DNA of 64,000 bases, from positions 84,026,292-84,090,291 of the forward strand of contig NC_080043.1 in NCBI RefSeq assembly GCF_012489685.1, given 5' to 3'. This DNA is from Lotus japonicus (Eukaryota > Streptophyta > Magnoliopsida > Fabales > Fabaceae). The stretch's first letter is position 1; each line of letters starts with the position of its first letter. The position numbers and the translations under genes are program-made. Shown here in pieces: positions 23,472 to 35,080 of the stretch. The notes beneath the pieces were generated by a model, which worked only from the letters and a program-made list of their open reading frames with translations, did no database searches and had not been told where the DNA came from.

Positions 23472-26400
23472 CTATGTGGTGAGGACCGCCAAACTGGCGA
23501 TCTCACAGCAAGTTTCAAACTTGCTTCTCGGTAATGACTTTGTCATCATATCAGCACCATTATCATCTGTATGAACCTTGGCCAATTCCAACAACCCAGC
23601 ATCCAAAGCATCGCGTATCCAATGATACCTCACATCAATGTGCTTGGACCTAGAATGAAAAATTGAATTCTTACCAAGATGAATAGCACTTTGACTATCA
23701 CAAAACAGCAAGTATTTGTCCTGCACAAAACCAAGCTCCTGCAAGAATTTCTTCAACCAAATCAATTCCTTGCATGCTTCTGTAATGGCAATGAACTCTG
23801 CCTCAGTAGTGGACAATGCAACACACCTCTGCAATCTGGATTGCCATGCTACAACTCCCCTTGCAAACTTAATCAAGTAGCCTGAAGTTGACTTTCTGGA
23901 ATCAATGTCTCCAGCCATATCAGAATCAGTATAGCCCACAAGGGTAGGCTTATCACCTCCAAAACAAAGCATCATACTACTAGTGCCATAAAGATACCTC
24001 AAAATCAATTACACAGCATTCCAATGCTCTCTACCTGGATTAGACAAAAATCTACTGATTGTACCAACAACATGCGCTATATCTGGTCTTGTGCACACCA
24101 TTGCATACATCAAACTACCCACAACAGATGCATAAGGAACCCGTTGCATATCTGATTTTTCAGCTTCATTTGAAGGACTTTGTTTAGCACTCAATTTAAA
24201 ATGAGGAGCAAGAGGAGTGCTTACCGCCTTAGCCTTTTGCATATGGAACCTCTATAGCACCCTTTTAACATAGTGTTCCTGTGACAGCCAAAGTTTCTTC
24301 TCATTTCTATCACGCATGATTCTTATACCAAGAATCTGCTTAGCAGCTCCTATGTCTTTCATGGCAAATGACTCGCCCAATTGCTTCTTTAACCTGTCAA
24401 TCATGGAAATATTTTTCCCAACAATAAGCATGTCATCAACATACAATAACAGGATAATGAAATCATCATCAGCAAACTTTTTAATAAAGACACAGTGATC
24501 AGAAGTAGTCTTCTTGTAGCCTTGCTCACACATAACAGACTCAAACTTCTTGTACCACTAGCGTGGAGCTTGCTTCAAGCCATATAAGCTCTTCCTCAAC
24601 CTGCAAACATAGTCATCCTTGCCTTCAACAAGAAAACCATCAGGTTGCTTCATGTAAATCTCTTCCTCCAAATCACCAGGAAGGAAAGCAGTTTTTACAT
24701 TCATTTGCTCTACCTCCAAATCAAGAGTAGCAGCCAAACTCAACACGGTTCTAATGGATGACATCTTCACCACAGGAGAAAAAATCTCATTGAAATCAAC
24801 ACCCTTTCTTTGTATGAAACCTTTCACCACCAATCTGGCTTTATACCTCGGAGATGAAGAATTACTCTCTTGCTTCACCCTGTAAATCCACCTGTTTTCC
24901 AAAGCCTTCTTGCCTTTTGGCAATTTCACCAAATCAAAAGTGTGATTATTGATGAAAGGATATTTAATGAAGAATTTTTCCTCCAATAACTACTATCAAA
25001 TCCCTTTCAAGACTCAATCGTAGTATAGTATCGGGTTTTGTCGTTTCCACAGGGATTGTGTTGCTACGTATTAATCTCACTAGCTAAATGTTGGATGAAT
25101 GGCTTAAAATGTAAAATGTGGGTTTATTTAAATAAAGGAAAAACTATAATTAAAGCGATAAAAGAAGTTTCACAGAGGCAAACAAAGAAGAAAATGTATT
25201 TGAAAAATGAGTTCATTTGATTTACAACTTATTCTCAACCAATATACTTTTATAAGGTGAAATTGACATTTAAGATGTCGATAAGAGCTATTCACCCACT
25301 AATTTCTTAGCTAAGCGAATCTACCCATTAATAACCTAGCCTTAATCTCTTAAGCCCTAGTGATCATAAAAGGAGCATTATAGCACATACCTACTCGATA
25401 AGACATTCCCAAGCTCTGTTCCTAACCCAAGAAGTTCATGTCCTAGTGGATAGAATCTCTGACTGTCACTCAAGAAATCCCAATAGTTCCTAACTAGATA
25501 ATCATATCCTTGAGAGGTGAGTATCCCGACTTGTCACTCGGTACAGATCTCTTTTCCAACTCATGATATTCATACCTAAGAGTTAATGTCTCCTATTGTC
25601 ACCTAGAAAACCTCAACCCTACCTAAGACATGTCTTTCTTAAGATGACTGATGCAAGAGTGGTTCCTCTCATAAACTAAATTCACACCAACTTCTCAATT
25701 GTCATGCAAATCCTAAAAAGCATCATATTGGCAAAAGATACATGAACGCGCAAAGAGAATCAATAACCTAAGACATATGAATTTTCCCCTTTCTATGAAC
25801 TAAGCTACATTAACTCATATCAATTTCTCAATCTATTTATGAATTAATATAAACTCTTTAAATTACCAATTAACCAATTGACGCATTAAACATAGAAAGA
25901 AACACCAAATAATGAAAATTCATAATTATAATGGCATAAAAGTATATTGAATAAGAGAGAAAACCTAATTAAGTCATCCTAAATACTAAAAGAGAGTCAC
26001 AACATAAAAAATAGGTAAAGAGAAAAACAAAACCCAAAATAGAACGGAGTCATGGACGTTTGGAGAAGCTGTCACCTCCTCCATGGCCCTGACACCGGCC
26101 CTCAAGGGCCTAACCTCCCTCTCCACCAAGAAATTGCCTCCAAGTCTCCCAAAGTTTTTTTATTTGGTTTAGGAGAAAAGAAAGATGAAAAGGATCCCAA
26201 AAAATAGGTTAAAAACTGATTTTATAGTGTTTTTTCGTGTTCTGGGCCTATTTTGTCTTTTTCTGGCGCAGCAGATGATCCGGTGCTGTCAGGTGCAGCA
26301 TAACACGGCGCACCCTCACGAATCCAGAGCGTTGTTGTGAATCAGACGTGTCTGGCGGGTCTGGCATATTTCTTACGGTGAACCGCGACGCACTGTATCG

Positions 26401-29381
26401 GAGCCCCATGGATCTGGTACGTTTCTCGCCTGACTTAACAAGTGGCGCGATCTCACCATAAGTGCACGGTAATCTTGTGAACTTGCGCCACACAGGATCT
26501 CAGCGTCCATATATATGTTTTTTCATGATTTCTTTATTTTTTCTCAAAATCTTCTCCTAAAATAAAACAAATAAAAATAGATAAGAGATAAAATAAGATA
26601 CCACCTTAAAATAAAATTATATAATCCTAAATTAAAGTAAATAAATCCTAATAATATATAGAAAATAATATAAAATATAGAAAAATACTAAAACTAAATA
26701 AAAATATTAAAATGCATGAAATAAACCTAAAGTGTCCTAAAATGACTAAAATATCTTAAATAATATATTAAAATGCATGCAAATAAACTAGAAAAATAAC
26801 CTTAAATCTCGGATCATCAATTATCATGCAAAGACTTCATTTCATTTTGCATAGCATCCAGCCACTTCTTCTTTTCATCACTCTCCATGGCCTCTTGAAA
26901 ACACTCAGGTTCACCACCATTTGTCAAGGTAACATAGTCATCAGAAGAATACCTGGTAGATGGTTTCCTCTGCCTATTAGACCTCCAAGGTTGAACTTGA
27001 GGTGGTTCAGGAGCTTCACCAAGATTCTCATCTTGTGACATCTCATGTTCCTCTTCAACATTATCAACAGGAACATCTACATCATCTCCAAGCTGCTGCT
27101 GATCATCAACATCATCATGTTGTTCATCATTTTGAACATTATTCTCAGCAGTACCCAAATCATGAACAGGTGTCCTAACTGGATCAACATCAGACAAACT
27201 GCTATCTCTCTCGGGTGTAGTCTTCTCCATCTTATCAATGTCTTCGATGGTTTGGTCTTCCATGAACTTCACATCACGGCTTCTAACTGACTTCTTCTCA
27301 ACAGGATCATACAACTTGTAGCCAAATTCATCTTGACCATAACCGATAAAGATACACTGCCTTGTCTTCGCATACAACTTGGATCTTTCATCCTTTGGAA
27401 CATGCACATATGCCTTGCAACCAAAGACACGCAAATGATCATACCTGACATTCTTGCCAAAGACACGCAAATGATCATATGCAGGACTGAGATTAATAAC
27501 ATGCACTGCCATGTACAATGCTTCACCCCAAAAGTGCTTAGGTAACTTTGCTTCAGAAAGCATACACCTAACTCTCTCAATCAAAGTCATGTTCATCCTC
27601 TCTGCTAAACCATTCAGCTGAGGAGTTTTAGGAGGAGTCTTTTCATGTCTGATACATTGCTGCTTGCAATAAACATCAAATGGACCACAATACTCACCAC
27701 CATTGTCAGTACGAATGCATTTCAGCTTTTTGCCTGACTGTCTCTCCACCATAACATGGAACTCTTTGAATTTCTCCAGAACTTGGTCTTTTGTCTTCAA
27801 AGCATAGACCCAAAGCTTCCTGGAACAATCATCAATAAAGGTTACAAAGTAAAGTCCACGACTAAAAGACTTTACCTTCAACGGGCCACAAACATCAGAA
27901 TGCACCAATTCAAGCAACTCTGACTTCCTTGAGGGAGGATGCTTCTTGAAGGATACTCTAGTCTGCTTGTCAGCCATGCAATGAGCAAATTTCTCCAACT
28001 CTGCACTCTTCAATCCTGGAAGCACATCCTTTTTAGCTAAACAATTCAGCCCCTTTTCACTGATATGACTAAGCCTGCGGTGCCACAAAGAAGCCTCCAT
28101 ATCCATGGCGTTCACACTGTCTCTTGCAACCATTGCTTTAGTCCAATACAGTTTATTAATTTTCTCCCCTCTGGCCATAACCAAGTTACCTCTTGTGAGT
28201 TTCCATTTTTCAGAACCAAAGTGATTATCATAACCACCCTCATCAAGCATATGCACAGATATCAAATTAAAGCGAACATCTGGAGCATGTTTGACTCCTC
28301 TAAGCAACAATTGCACTCCCATGTTGGTCTGCAAGCAAATATTACCAATACCAACAACCTTAGACACACCATCATTGCCCATCTTCAACACTCCAAAATC
28401 ACCAGAAGTGTAAGATGTGAAGAAATTCTTCCTTGGTGTAACATGCAGTGTAGCACCACTATCAATTATCCACATGCTCTCATCTGATACAAGATTGACT
28501 AAATCATGGTCACGGAGAATAATCAGATCATCACAAGTAGCAGTAGTAACACAGTCATCATCATCATGATCCTTCTCTCTCTGCTTGCCCTTGTTGCCTT
28601 TGCTCTCCCGTTTCCATATAAAACAGTTCTTCTGTATGTGCCCCATTTTGTGACAATAATTGCACTCTACATTCTTGTATCTGGACTTGGACTTACTTCT
28701 GTTGTTCTCTCTACTTGCACTTCTGCTTTTCTCTCCATTCCCTTTCGGTTCCTTTTTCTGACTTCTCCCCCTGTTCTCAATAACAAGTACCTCGGAATGA
28801 GATGAAGTACTTTGTGCCTTCCTTCTCATCTCCTCATTAAGAATGTTGCCTTTTACATTTTCAAAAGAGACAACACCATCTGGGGATGAATTAGTAATTG
28901 AAACCCGAAAAGTTTCCCAAGAGTCTGGTAGAGTATTCAGTAGCCATAGCCCCAACACTTCATCATCAAACTTGATGCTCATTCCTGACAATTGATCTCT
29001 GAGCCCCTGAAAATCATTCAAGTGATCTGAAATAGAAGTGCCCTCCTTGTACCTCAAATTCATCAAGGAATTCAACAAATACAATTTATTATTCCCTGAT
29101 TTAGAAGCATACAAAGACTCAATCTTCTGCCACAAGGATCTTTCATGTTCCTCACTAGCAATGTGATTGTAAACATTGTCTTCTACAAACTGCCTAATGA
29201 AACCACAAACCTGCTGATGTTCAAAATTCCATTCCTCATCAGACATATCTTCCGGCTTCTCAGTAGAAAACACAGGACGATGCAACTTCTTCACAAATAA
29301 CAGATCCTTCATCTTGCCCTTCCACAAGTGATAATTAGTGCCATTCAAACAGATCATCTTATTCGTATTTGCCTCCATCAT
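23472..29381 (-). pseudogene. Ty1/copia gag-pol polyprotein, interrupted
   Basis: The frame 29381-26820 holds gag, a CCHC zinc knuckle ([14 protein letters not shown]), aspartic protease (WIIDSGAT), the GAG-pre-integrase motif and integrase with D, D and E residues ([21 protein letters not shown]). It breaks at KSLHDN where the solo LTR 24950-26819 is inserted, and resumes at HTFDLVKLPKGKKA. Reverse transcriptase (LYVDDMLIV) and RNase H (end VDVRYHWIRD, DMMTKSL) follow down to 23472. Three further in-frame stops interrupt the 3' part: after KQAPR (about 24557), after YVKRVL (about 24251) and after HWNAV (about 24008). The order PR-INT-RT-RH defines copia rather than gypsy. The element cannot now make a full polyprotein. 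Confidence 0.93.
24950..26819 (-). mobile_element. Solo LTR (about 1.87 kb) nested in pol
   Basis: Starts TGATGAAAGG and ends GGATCATCA, so both ends are TG...CA, and is flanked by the 5-bp duplication ATTAT (24945-24949, 26820-26824). It has no PBS, coding frame or second LTR. Its orientation is uncertain; minus is a guess. It separates KSLHDN from HTFDLV of the host polyprotein and so is younger than it. Confidence 0.85.
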
Positions 29382-29428
29382 TCAAACAAGTCAAACAGCC
29401 CCTTAACCAAAGAGCTTTGATGCCACTC

Positions 29429-29606
29429 TGATGGGGGAGACAGGGGAGCCCATGGGCCGAGGAGCAAGACACCAAGAGATCTCGACACCACATCTTAACC
29501 CAAAACCTTAAGGCATTAGGTTTATGGGTCACATCTCTTATAAACTCTTCTCCTCACCCACACTTAACCAATGTGAGACTCTAACTCCGTACTTAAATTC
29601 TCAACA
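29429..29606 (-). repeat. LTR-B, minus copy (178 bp), 5' LTR of the copia coding part
   Basis: On the minus strand it begins TGTTGAGAATTTAAG and ends CCCCCATCA, followed by a degenerate PBS (GTGGCATCAAAGC) about 50 bases before the gag ATG at 29381. The 5' LTR (B) and 3' LTR (A) of this coding region are thus of different types. Confidence 0.87.
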
Positions 29607-29705
29607 CATTTTGGCCAAGCAGGCTTGCTAATTAGAGTAAGAGTTAAAAACTATAATTAATGTGCCGAACTATAATTTTTCTTCATAGTTGCTATTAACT
29701 ACAAC

Positions 29706-30069
29706 CAGTGACAGATTTAAGTAGGACACCATGAGGGCATGTGCCCTCACTTAAATTTGAGAATAATTATTAGAAAAAAAATTGAGTAGTAAAAGTATGT
29801 GGTTTTTTATGACTATTTTGGTAAAAAAATGTCTTCACTTGCGTTCTACATTGCTAAATGCCCTCGCTTGTATTTGACATTGCTAAATGCCCTCACTTGA
29901 GTGGTAAAAGTATGTGATTTTTTATGACTTCTTTAGTAAAAAATGTCCTCACTTGTCTTCATTTTTTGGTAAAAGATGCACTCACTTCTAATAGTATAAT
30001 TAAATTTTTTTATACAAATTTATATGTATATATTGCCCTCACGACATCAAATTTCTGGATCCGTCACTG
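29706..30069. mobile_element. Non-autonomous hAT element (364 bp)
   Basis: Ends CAGTGACAGAT / complement CAGTGACGGAT, with an 8-bp target duplication ACTACAAC on both sides (29698-29705, 30070-30077). Noncoding. A diverged relative is at about 46894-47184. Confidence 0.87.
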
Positions 30070-30208
30070 ACTACAACAGTTCAAGAAAGGGTACAAAATT
30101 AGTTTTTTCTTCTTCTGATGCTATTTGGGTTGAAGGTGTTATTCAAAGTTTTATTTCTGTTCTTCAAAGCTGATGTGTTGGGCGTATATATATATAGGGA
30201 GCATATCA

Positions 30209-31312
30209 GGTGAGAGGAGTGGTTTAATGTGAGAGGTGAGAGCATTTAATAATGACCATTAGATAATATTGAATGGCCCAGATTTACCCTCATTAAAAGT
30301 ACTCCACGTGACACACTTTAATTCTAATTCTCCAACCCCCACGCGCATCTTCTTCCTTTGTGCGACTGTGCTTTTATCCTTGTTCCCCTTCTTTTGTGCA
30401 CTGTGTGAAAACCATTGTATCCCTTCTACCCACCTAATGTTGTCTCCCTCCGTCCTCTTTCTTCCTCCATTGATGCTTCATCCTTCCTCATTCACACACG
30501 ACCCATCAAGACATATGTATTAAGTCTTAACAATCTAATAATTTTCTCAATAAAATCCCTAACTACCCTGCTAACCTCTAAATCTTGCTGCCACATGTAT
30601 CCAGAATTAGTCAAAATTTTGAAGAAAAATTAAACTAGAAAGCAATTGCTGGTAAAATACAGCAAAATCGATAGCTATATGAAATGGTGCTAGACGACTT
30701 CGTTGATGGTGGACTGGCAATGATTGGGGATCTATGATTTTCTAAGCACAAGAGTATCATTATTTTGGGCAAACTGATTGATGAAGTTCATGGCTACATG
30801 TCCAGAGTAGATATGTTGAGCGTTTCTTTCTTGTTGCGGATGGCACTGGAATAGGGGAGAATGAGGAGGAAGGAAAGAATAGGTCGCGCGGTGAACGCAG
30901 AGAGAAAGGAAGAGAAAGATGATGCGCGTGGGAGGGATTTGGATCCTCTCCATCCAGCTACTCTCCATCCCCTCTCCATCCAAAATCTGAGCCATTGATT
31001 TTGAATTTTAAAGGTGAGGATTAGTTCATGTTTTCTCTCTCTTCTTAAATTGATCCAAGTCTTTAAATACAATTCATTTTTTTTCTCTCTTCTTAAATTG
31101 ATCCAAGCCTTTAAATTTTCAAATCAATGGCTCAGATTTGGATGGAGAGAGGATGGAGAGGATCCAAATCCGCGTGGGAGTTGCGAAATTAGAACTCAAG
31201 TGTCACGTGGATTGTTTTTAGTGAGAAAAAATCCTGACCCTTCAATTTAATCTAACAGCTGGCAATCAATGCTCTCACCTCTCACTTCTCACCATAAACC
31301 ACTCCTCTCACC
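30209..31312. mobile_element. TIR element with about 120-bp imperfect TIRs
   Basis: The left end GGTGAGAGGAGTGGTTTA and the complement of the right end match, with similarity continuing imperfectly to the CCACGTGACAC word. No clean target duplication was seen. It is split by the smaller MITE at 30935-31171. The short frames in it have no recognised domain. Confidence 0.7.
30935..31171. mobile_element. Nested Mutator-type MITE (237 bp)
   Basis: Starts GGATTTGGATCCTCTCC and ends with its complement, the arms pairing over much of the length. The 9-bp duplication GCGTGGGAG flanks it (30926-30934, 31172-31180). Part of a second copy is at 61917-62045. Confidence 0.88.
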
Positions 31313-31796
31313 GACGGTGTAAGAAATGGGATGCCTGTTTTGTTTAAGTTGGTAGCAACAAATTAATCAATCCATAGAATTGATATTGATACCTCGATAT
31401 GAGAGATCAACAAGTGACAACTTGAATGTATTTTATACAAACAAAAAGAAAGATATCATCCATGGGAGCTACATGAAGTGAGCATCTGATTTTGAATATA
31501 TATAGCATGAATGGCATGTGGCTTAGCTTGTGCATCAGTGTATCGAAGCCCAGATAAATTAAGAATGATGAATGAAATAATTGTAAGTTTGTAACAACGA
31601 TCAATAATTTTCCAACAAGTAGAAAGAAAGAAAAACGAAAATGGAAGGAGATCGATGATTATGTGGGCCTGGTGTCATGTGCACGTGGGGGTCAACATCA
31701 TATTCATATCATCACCACCCTTGAGCTTTGGCAATCTGGCAAGGCCATATTAGGATATTCTCGGATAAAATCAAACTATACAAGTTCTAGAAAAAG
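31313..31796. other. Spacer without a gene
   Basis: AT-rich sequence with no supported coding region or repeat boundary. Confidence 0.4.
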
Positions 31797-32710
31797 TAAG
31801 AGAAATTGATGTAAAAGTCTGCGTTCTTTTTTTCCTTTTCGAAAATGATAAGAGAATTGTTATTCAGACCCCCCAACAATAATTTAGACCCCTTAAAAAG
31901 TGCAAACATACTAAATTACCCTTAATGAAAAAAATATAAAAAAATTCTAACCCCACTCTTCGCATTCTCTCTCCTCTCTCCTTATCTCTTTCCTCTTTCT
32001 TCCACTAACCACCACCACCCACCACCTCCGCCCCCACCACCACCACCTCCACTGCCGCCACCACCATCGCCGCCACCACTACCACAACCTTCATCTTATG
32101 TCATTTTTTACAATTTCAAACTTTAAGGAGTTGATTCTGTCGTTTTAAATTTTTCTGCAATTAAACGCACTCTAGAAGTGTCTGACTCACGCACTTTAGA
32201 AGTGTGTGACAAACGCACTTTTAAAGTGCGTGCCCTTTAAAAGTGCGTTAACTACACACTTTTAAAGTGCGTGCACTTTAAAGGGGGGTTTTTCACGCAC
32301 TTTTAAAGTGTGTGCCCTTTTAAAGTGCGTTTAATTGCATAAAAATTTTAAAACGACAAAATCAACTCCTTAAAGTTTGAAATTGTAAAAAATGACATAA
32401 GATGAAGGTTGTGGTAGTGGTGGCGGCGATGGTGGTGGCGGCAGTGGAGGTGGTGGGTGGTGGTGGTGGTGGTGGGGGCGGAGGTGGTGGGTGGTGGTGG
32501 TTGGTGGAAGAAAGAGGAAAGAGGTAAGGAGAGACGAGAGAGAATGTGAAGAGTGGGGTTAGAAATTTTTTATATTTTTTTCATTAAGGGTAGTTTAGTA
32601 TGTTTGCACTTTTTTAGGGGTCTAAATAGCTGTTGGGGGGGTCTGAATAACAATTATCATTATTTTCGAAAAGGAAAAAAGAAGACAGACTTTCACATCA
32701 TTTTCTCTTA
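31797..32710. mobile_element. Fold-back element with about 440-bp inverted arms
   Basis: 31797-32230 and 32290-32710 are inverted copies (shared words GTTATTCAGACCCCCC, CTTTCCTCTTTCTTCCAC, CTTTAAGGAGTTGATT). The arms hold a CCACCA/TGGTGG-rich tract. The centre is built of repeats of the word GCACTTTTAAAGTGCG. No target duplication was defined. A transcript would form a long hairpin. Confidence 0.8.
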
Positions 32711-33018
32711 AAGTGCGTTTAATTGCAGAAAAATTTTAAAACAACAGAATCAACTCCATAATGTTTGAAATTTTAAAAAATGACATAAAATGGAGTTTGT
32801 GGTGGTGGTGGTGGTGGTGGTGGTGGCGGTGGTGGTGGCGGAGAAGGTGGGTGGTGGTGGTGGGTGGTGGTGGGTTGAAGAAATAGGAAAGAGGTAAGGA
32901 GAGAGGAGAGAGAATGTAAGGAATGGGGTGAGGATTTTTTTTTATTAAAGGTAGTTTAGTATTTTTACACTTTTTAAGAGGTCTAAATAGCTGTGGGGGG
33001 TCTGAATAACAATTCTCA
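32711..33018. repeat. Partial extra copy of the fold-back element arm
   Basis: From AAGTGCGTTTAATTG to GGGGTCTGAATAACAATT it repeats the right arm (about 32320-32655) in the same orientation, with an expanded GGT tract at 32802-32875. Confidence 0.8.
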
Positions 33019-33267
33019 AATAATAATATATAGAGGAGCCCCCACTTCTTTTATATAATTTTTGGTTGTTGACCTAAGGGCAATGAATGTGCGAACCTAA
33101 TGTACATGCATGAACACAGGAAATTAGAAAGCACACATTGTTATTATATGCCAACAAAACTAGTATACCACTCTTTAATATAAATCACTTACTACACCTC
33201 CATTTTTTGTGGTTTTAAACCATCAGAAAACATGTTTTATTAAAAAAATATTATTTTGTGGTACTAA

Positions 33268-34821
33268 ATGTTTTCTTCAGGTCGCGGTGAGGTGCAAGGA
33301 GGACGGAGCTTTGATTCAGAGGACGGCGAGGCGGAAGATAACGGCGAGGAGGGGGAAGGAGATGAAGCGGTGCGAAGGAGTGAGTCATCCTTGCTCGTTC
33401 GGAACACTCTCTTCATTGACGGAATTACAGAGCAGGTGGGTTACTCTCAAATCAGACAGTTGTTCTCCCAGATCGGTCCGATTGGGAAGCTTTTTGTCCA
33501 ACGACAACGCAAGGCTGGTAGGAGATTCAGGTTTGGGTTTGTTGATTTTTTTTCAAGGAGGCATGCTGAGAGGGCTATTGTACGACTCAATGGGGTTAAG
33601 GTTGGCGGTGCTTCTCTCTCGGTGGCGATGGCCAGGTTCCCCTCAAATAGCGGCTCACTGAATCACAAATGGGGTTCTGATGTTTTAGCCCCATCTCAGG
33701 TCAGGAATTTTTCTTCCTCTCAATTGGGGGTCAAGAAAGGTGATAGGACTTTGCCTTCCACTTTCTCTTGGCGGGATGTTGTTGTCGGTAAGCAAGGTGA
33801 ACAAAGAGTTCATGTTCTTTCGCCGGGGGAAGAGTGTCTGGTCTCTGGATGCTGTCTTGGTGGTGTGGAGACATAGAGGATGCCGGTTGCTTCTTTGTTT
33901 CCTGAGATCTGTTCTGGTGAGAGGGTTTTGGAGTTTCAGATTGCTTATGAAGAGGGCAGGAGAGTCTTGGACGAATGTCTTTTTCCGGAGGTCATGGTTA
34001 AGGAAAGATGGTTAGAGGACGCTGTGGTTTTGGCTGGTGATGGTGAAGATGTCAGTTGTGTGCTCGGTAATTCAGATTATGATATCCTTTTTCCTGTCTT
34101 GGGGCAGCACTGTTCTCCTTCCTTGGGTGTTGCTGGATCCTTCATGTCTCCATTGCGGGTGGATGTAGCGTATAGGACAGGGTCTTTTGTTTTGTGCTTT
34201 GAGCAGCTGCGTCTAGCCAAGATCGAATTCAATTTAGGAGGTTTGAGGAGTGCCTGGATGCTGGAGGCCTTTGCTCTGGAAGATCTTTTTCAGGTGCTTA
34301 CTGGTTCTGTTTTGGATGGTGGTGCTAATTGTTCGTCGGAGGGGTTGAATGAGGTTTGCTTGGTCCCCCCCCTTGTTGCTGGTGGATGCCATTTTGGGGT
34401 TGATTTTTCAGATGTGGATCCTGAGGCTGAGAAGGTTGGGGGTTCTTATGCTCCTAAGCGACGGGGTCGTCCAAAGAAGGCTAGGGGTTGCGGCCTTAAT
34501 GGTTCTGCTCCTCGTTCTCGAGGAAGGCCTAGGAAAATTAAAGCTAGAGAATCAGTTTTGGAGGATGGGGGGTCTTCGTCATTTATTCCAGGAACTGCTG
34601 AGTTGGATGATTCTGTGTTATTGACTGAGGGCTCTGCCTTGGTCAATTCATTGGCTTCATCGTCAGTGCCGGATTTGGGAACTGTTAGCAGGGGGCGTTT
34701 CTTCACGCGAGCAAAGAAGGCGTGGCTTCTCGGCAAGGTTGTGGGTATGGTGTTTGAAGGGAGCGACATCGAGGCTATACAAGGTCTCGAAAAGGTTTTT
34801 GAGGAACATATCGTGCCTTGA
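33268..34821 (+). pseudogene. LINE ORF1 (RRM plus AT-hooks) with one in-frame stop
   Basis: One frame runs from ATG 33268 to TGA 34821, broken only by TAG at 33874-33876. The first part has an RRM: NTLFIDGI (RNP2-like, near residue 45) and RRFRFGFVDFF (RNP1-like, near 87). The second part ends with two AT-hook-like motifs, KRRGRPKKARG and RSRGRPRKIK. RRM proteins of this form are the first ORF of plant L1-type LINEs, which bind the element RNA. Only about 230 bases of tail follow before an A run at 35066-35076, and no reverse transcriptase is present. A host RNA-binding gene derived from a LINE is possible but less likely. Confidence 0.7.
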
Positions 34822-35080
34822 ATGTTAGACGGTTCTGTGCCTCTTGGTGTGTTTCACGTTTTTTGGCCTTGGTTATTGCTTGTATAGCTCTGCTGTTAGC
34901 CCGTGGGGTTGTTTTTTGGGTTCCCTGTGGGGGTGGGTTATTCTTTCTTGGGTTTTTTTTTCCTTCGAGCGGTCCGTGCGTGCCTTGGCTGCCTCATCTT
35001 CCGGCTTTGGGTGTTCTGTCCTCAAGGTCTTTTTTTTATGGATAATAATACAATCTTTATCTTTAAAAAAAAAAATCATT
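34822..35080 (+). mobile_element. 3' tail of the ORF1-only LINE copy
   Basis: Short T-rich tail ending TAATACAATCTTTATCTTT and an A run (35066-35076), the usual LINE 3' end. ORF2 is absent, so the copy is internally deleted or a non-autonomous type. Confidence 0.55.

Larger units (their letters stand above)
21718..29606 (-). mobile_element. Composite Ty1/copia locus with inverted, non-matching LTRs
   Basis: Left to right: LTR-A (+) 21718-22393; PBS, about 188 bp and a polypurine tract (+) 22394-22581; LTR-B (+) 22582-22759; complement of a PBS 22760-22777; LTR-A (-) 22778-23455; polypurine tract, pol and gag (-) up to 29381; PBS 29400-29428; LTR-B (-) 29429-29606. A 5-bp direct repeat CATTT bounds the whole (21713-21717, 29607-29611). 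A solo LTR (24950-26819) is nested in pol. Each half therefore has a different LTR at each end, and the two halves meet tail to tail. Removing the nested LTR leaves about 6.0 kb. Confidence 0.8.

Noticed and set aside
32400..32530. GGT/GGC-rich run as a glycine-rich protein
   Set aside because: It is one arm of a fold-back repeat and has no start codon context or splice support.
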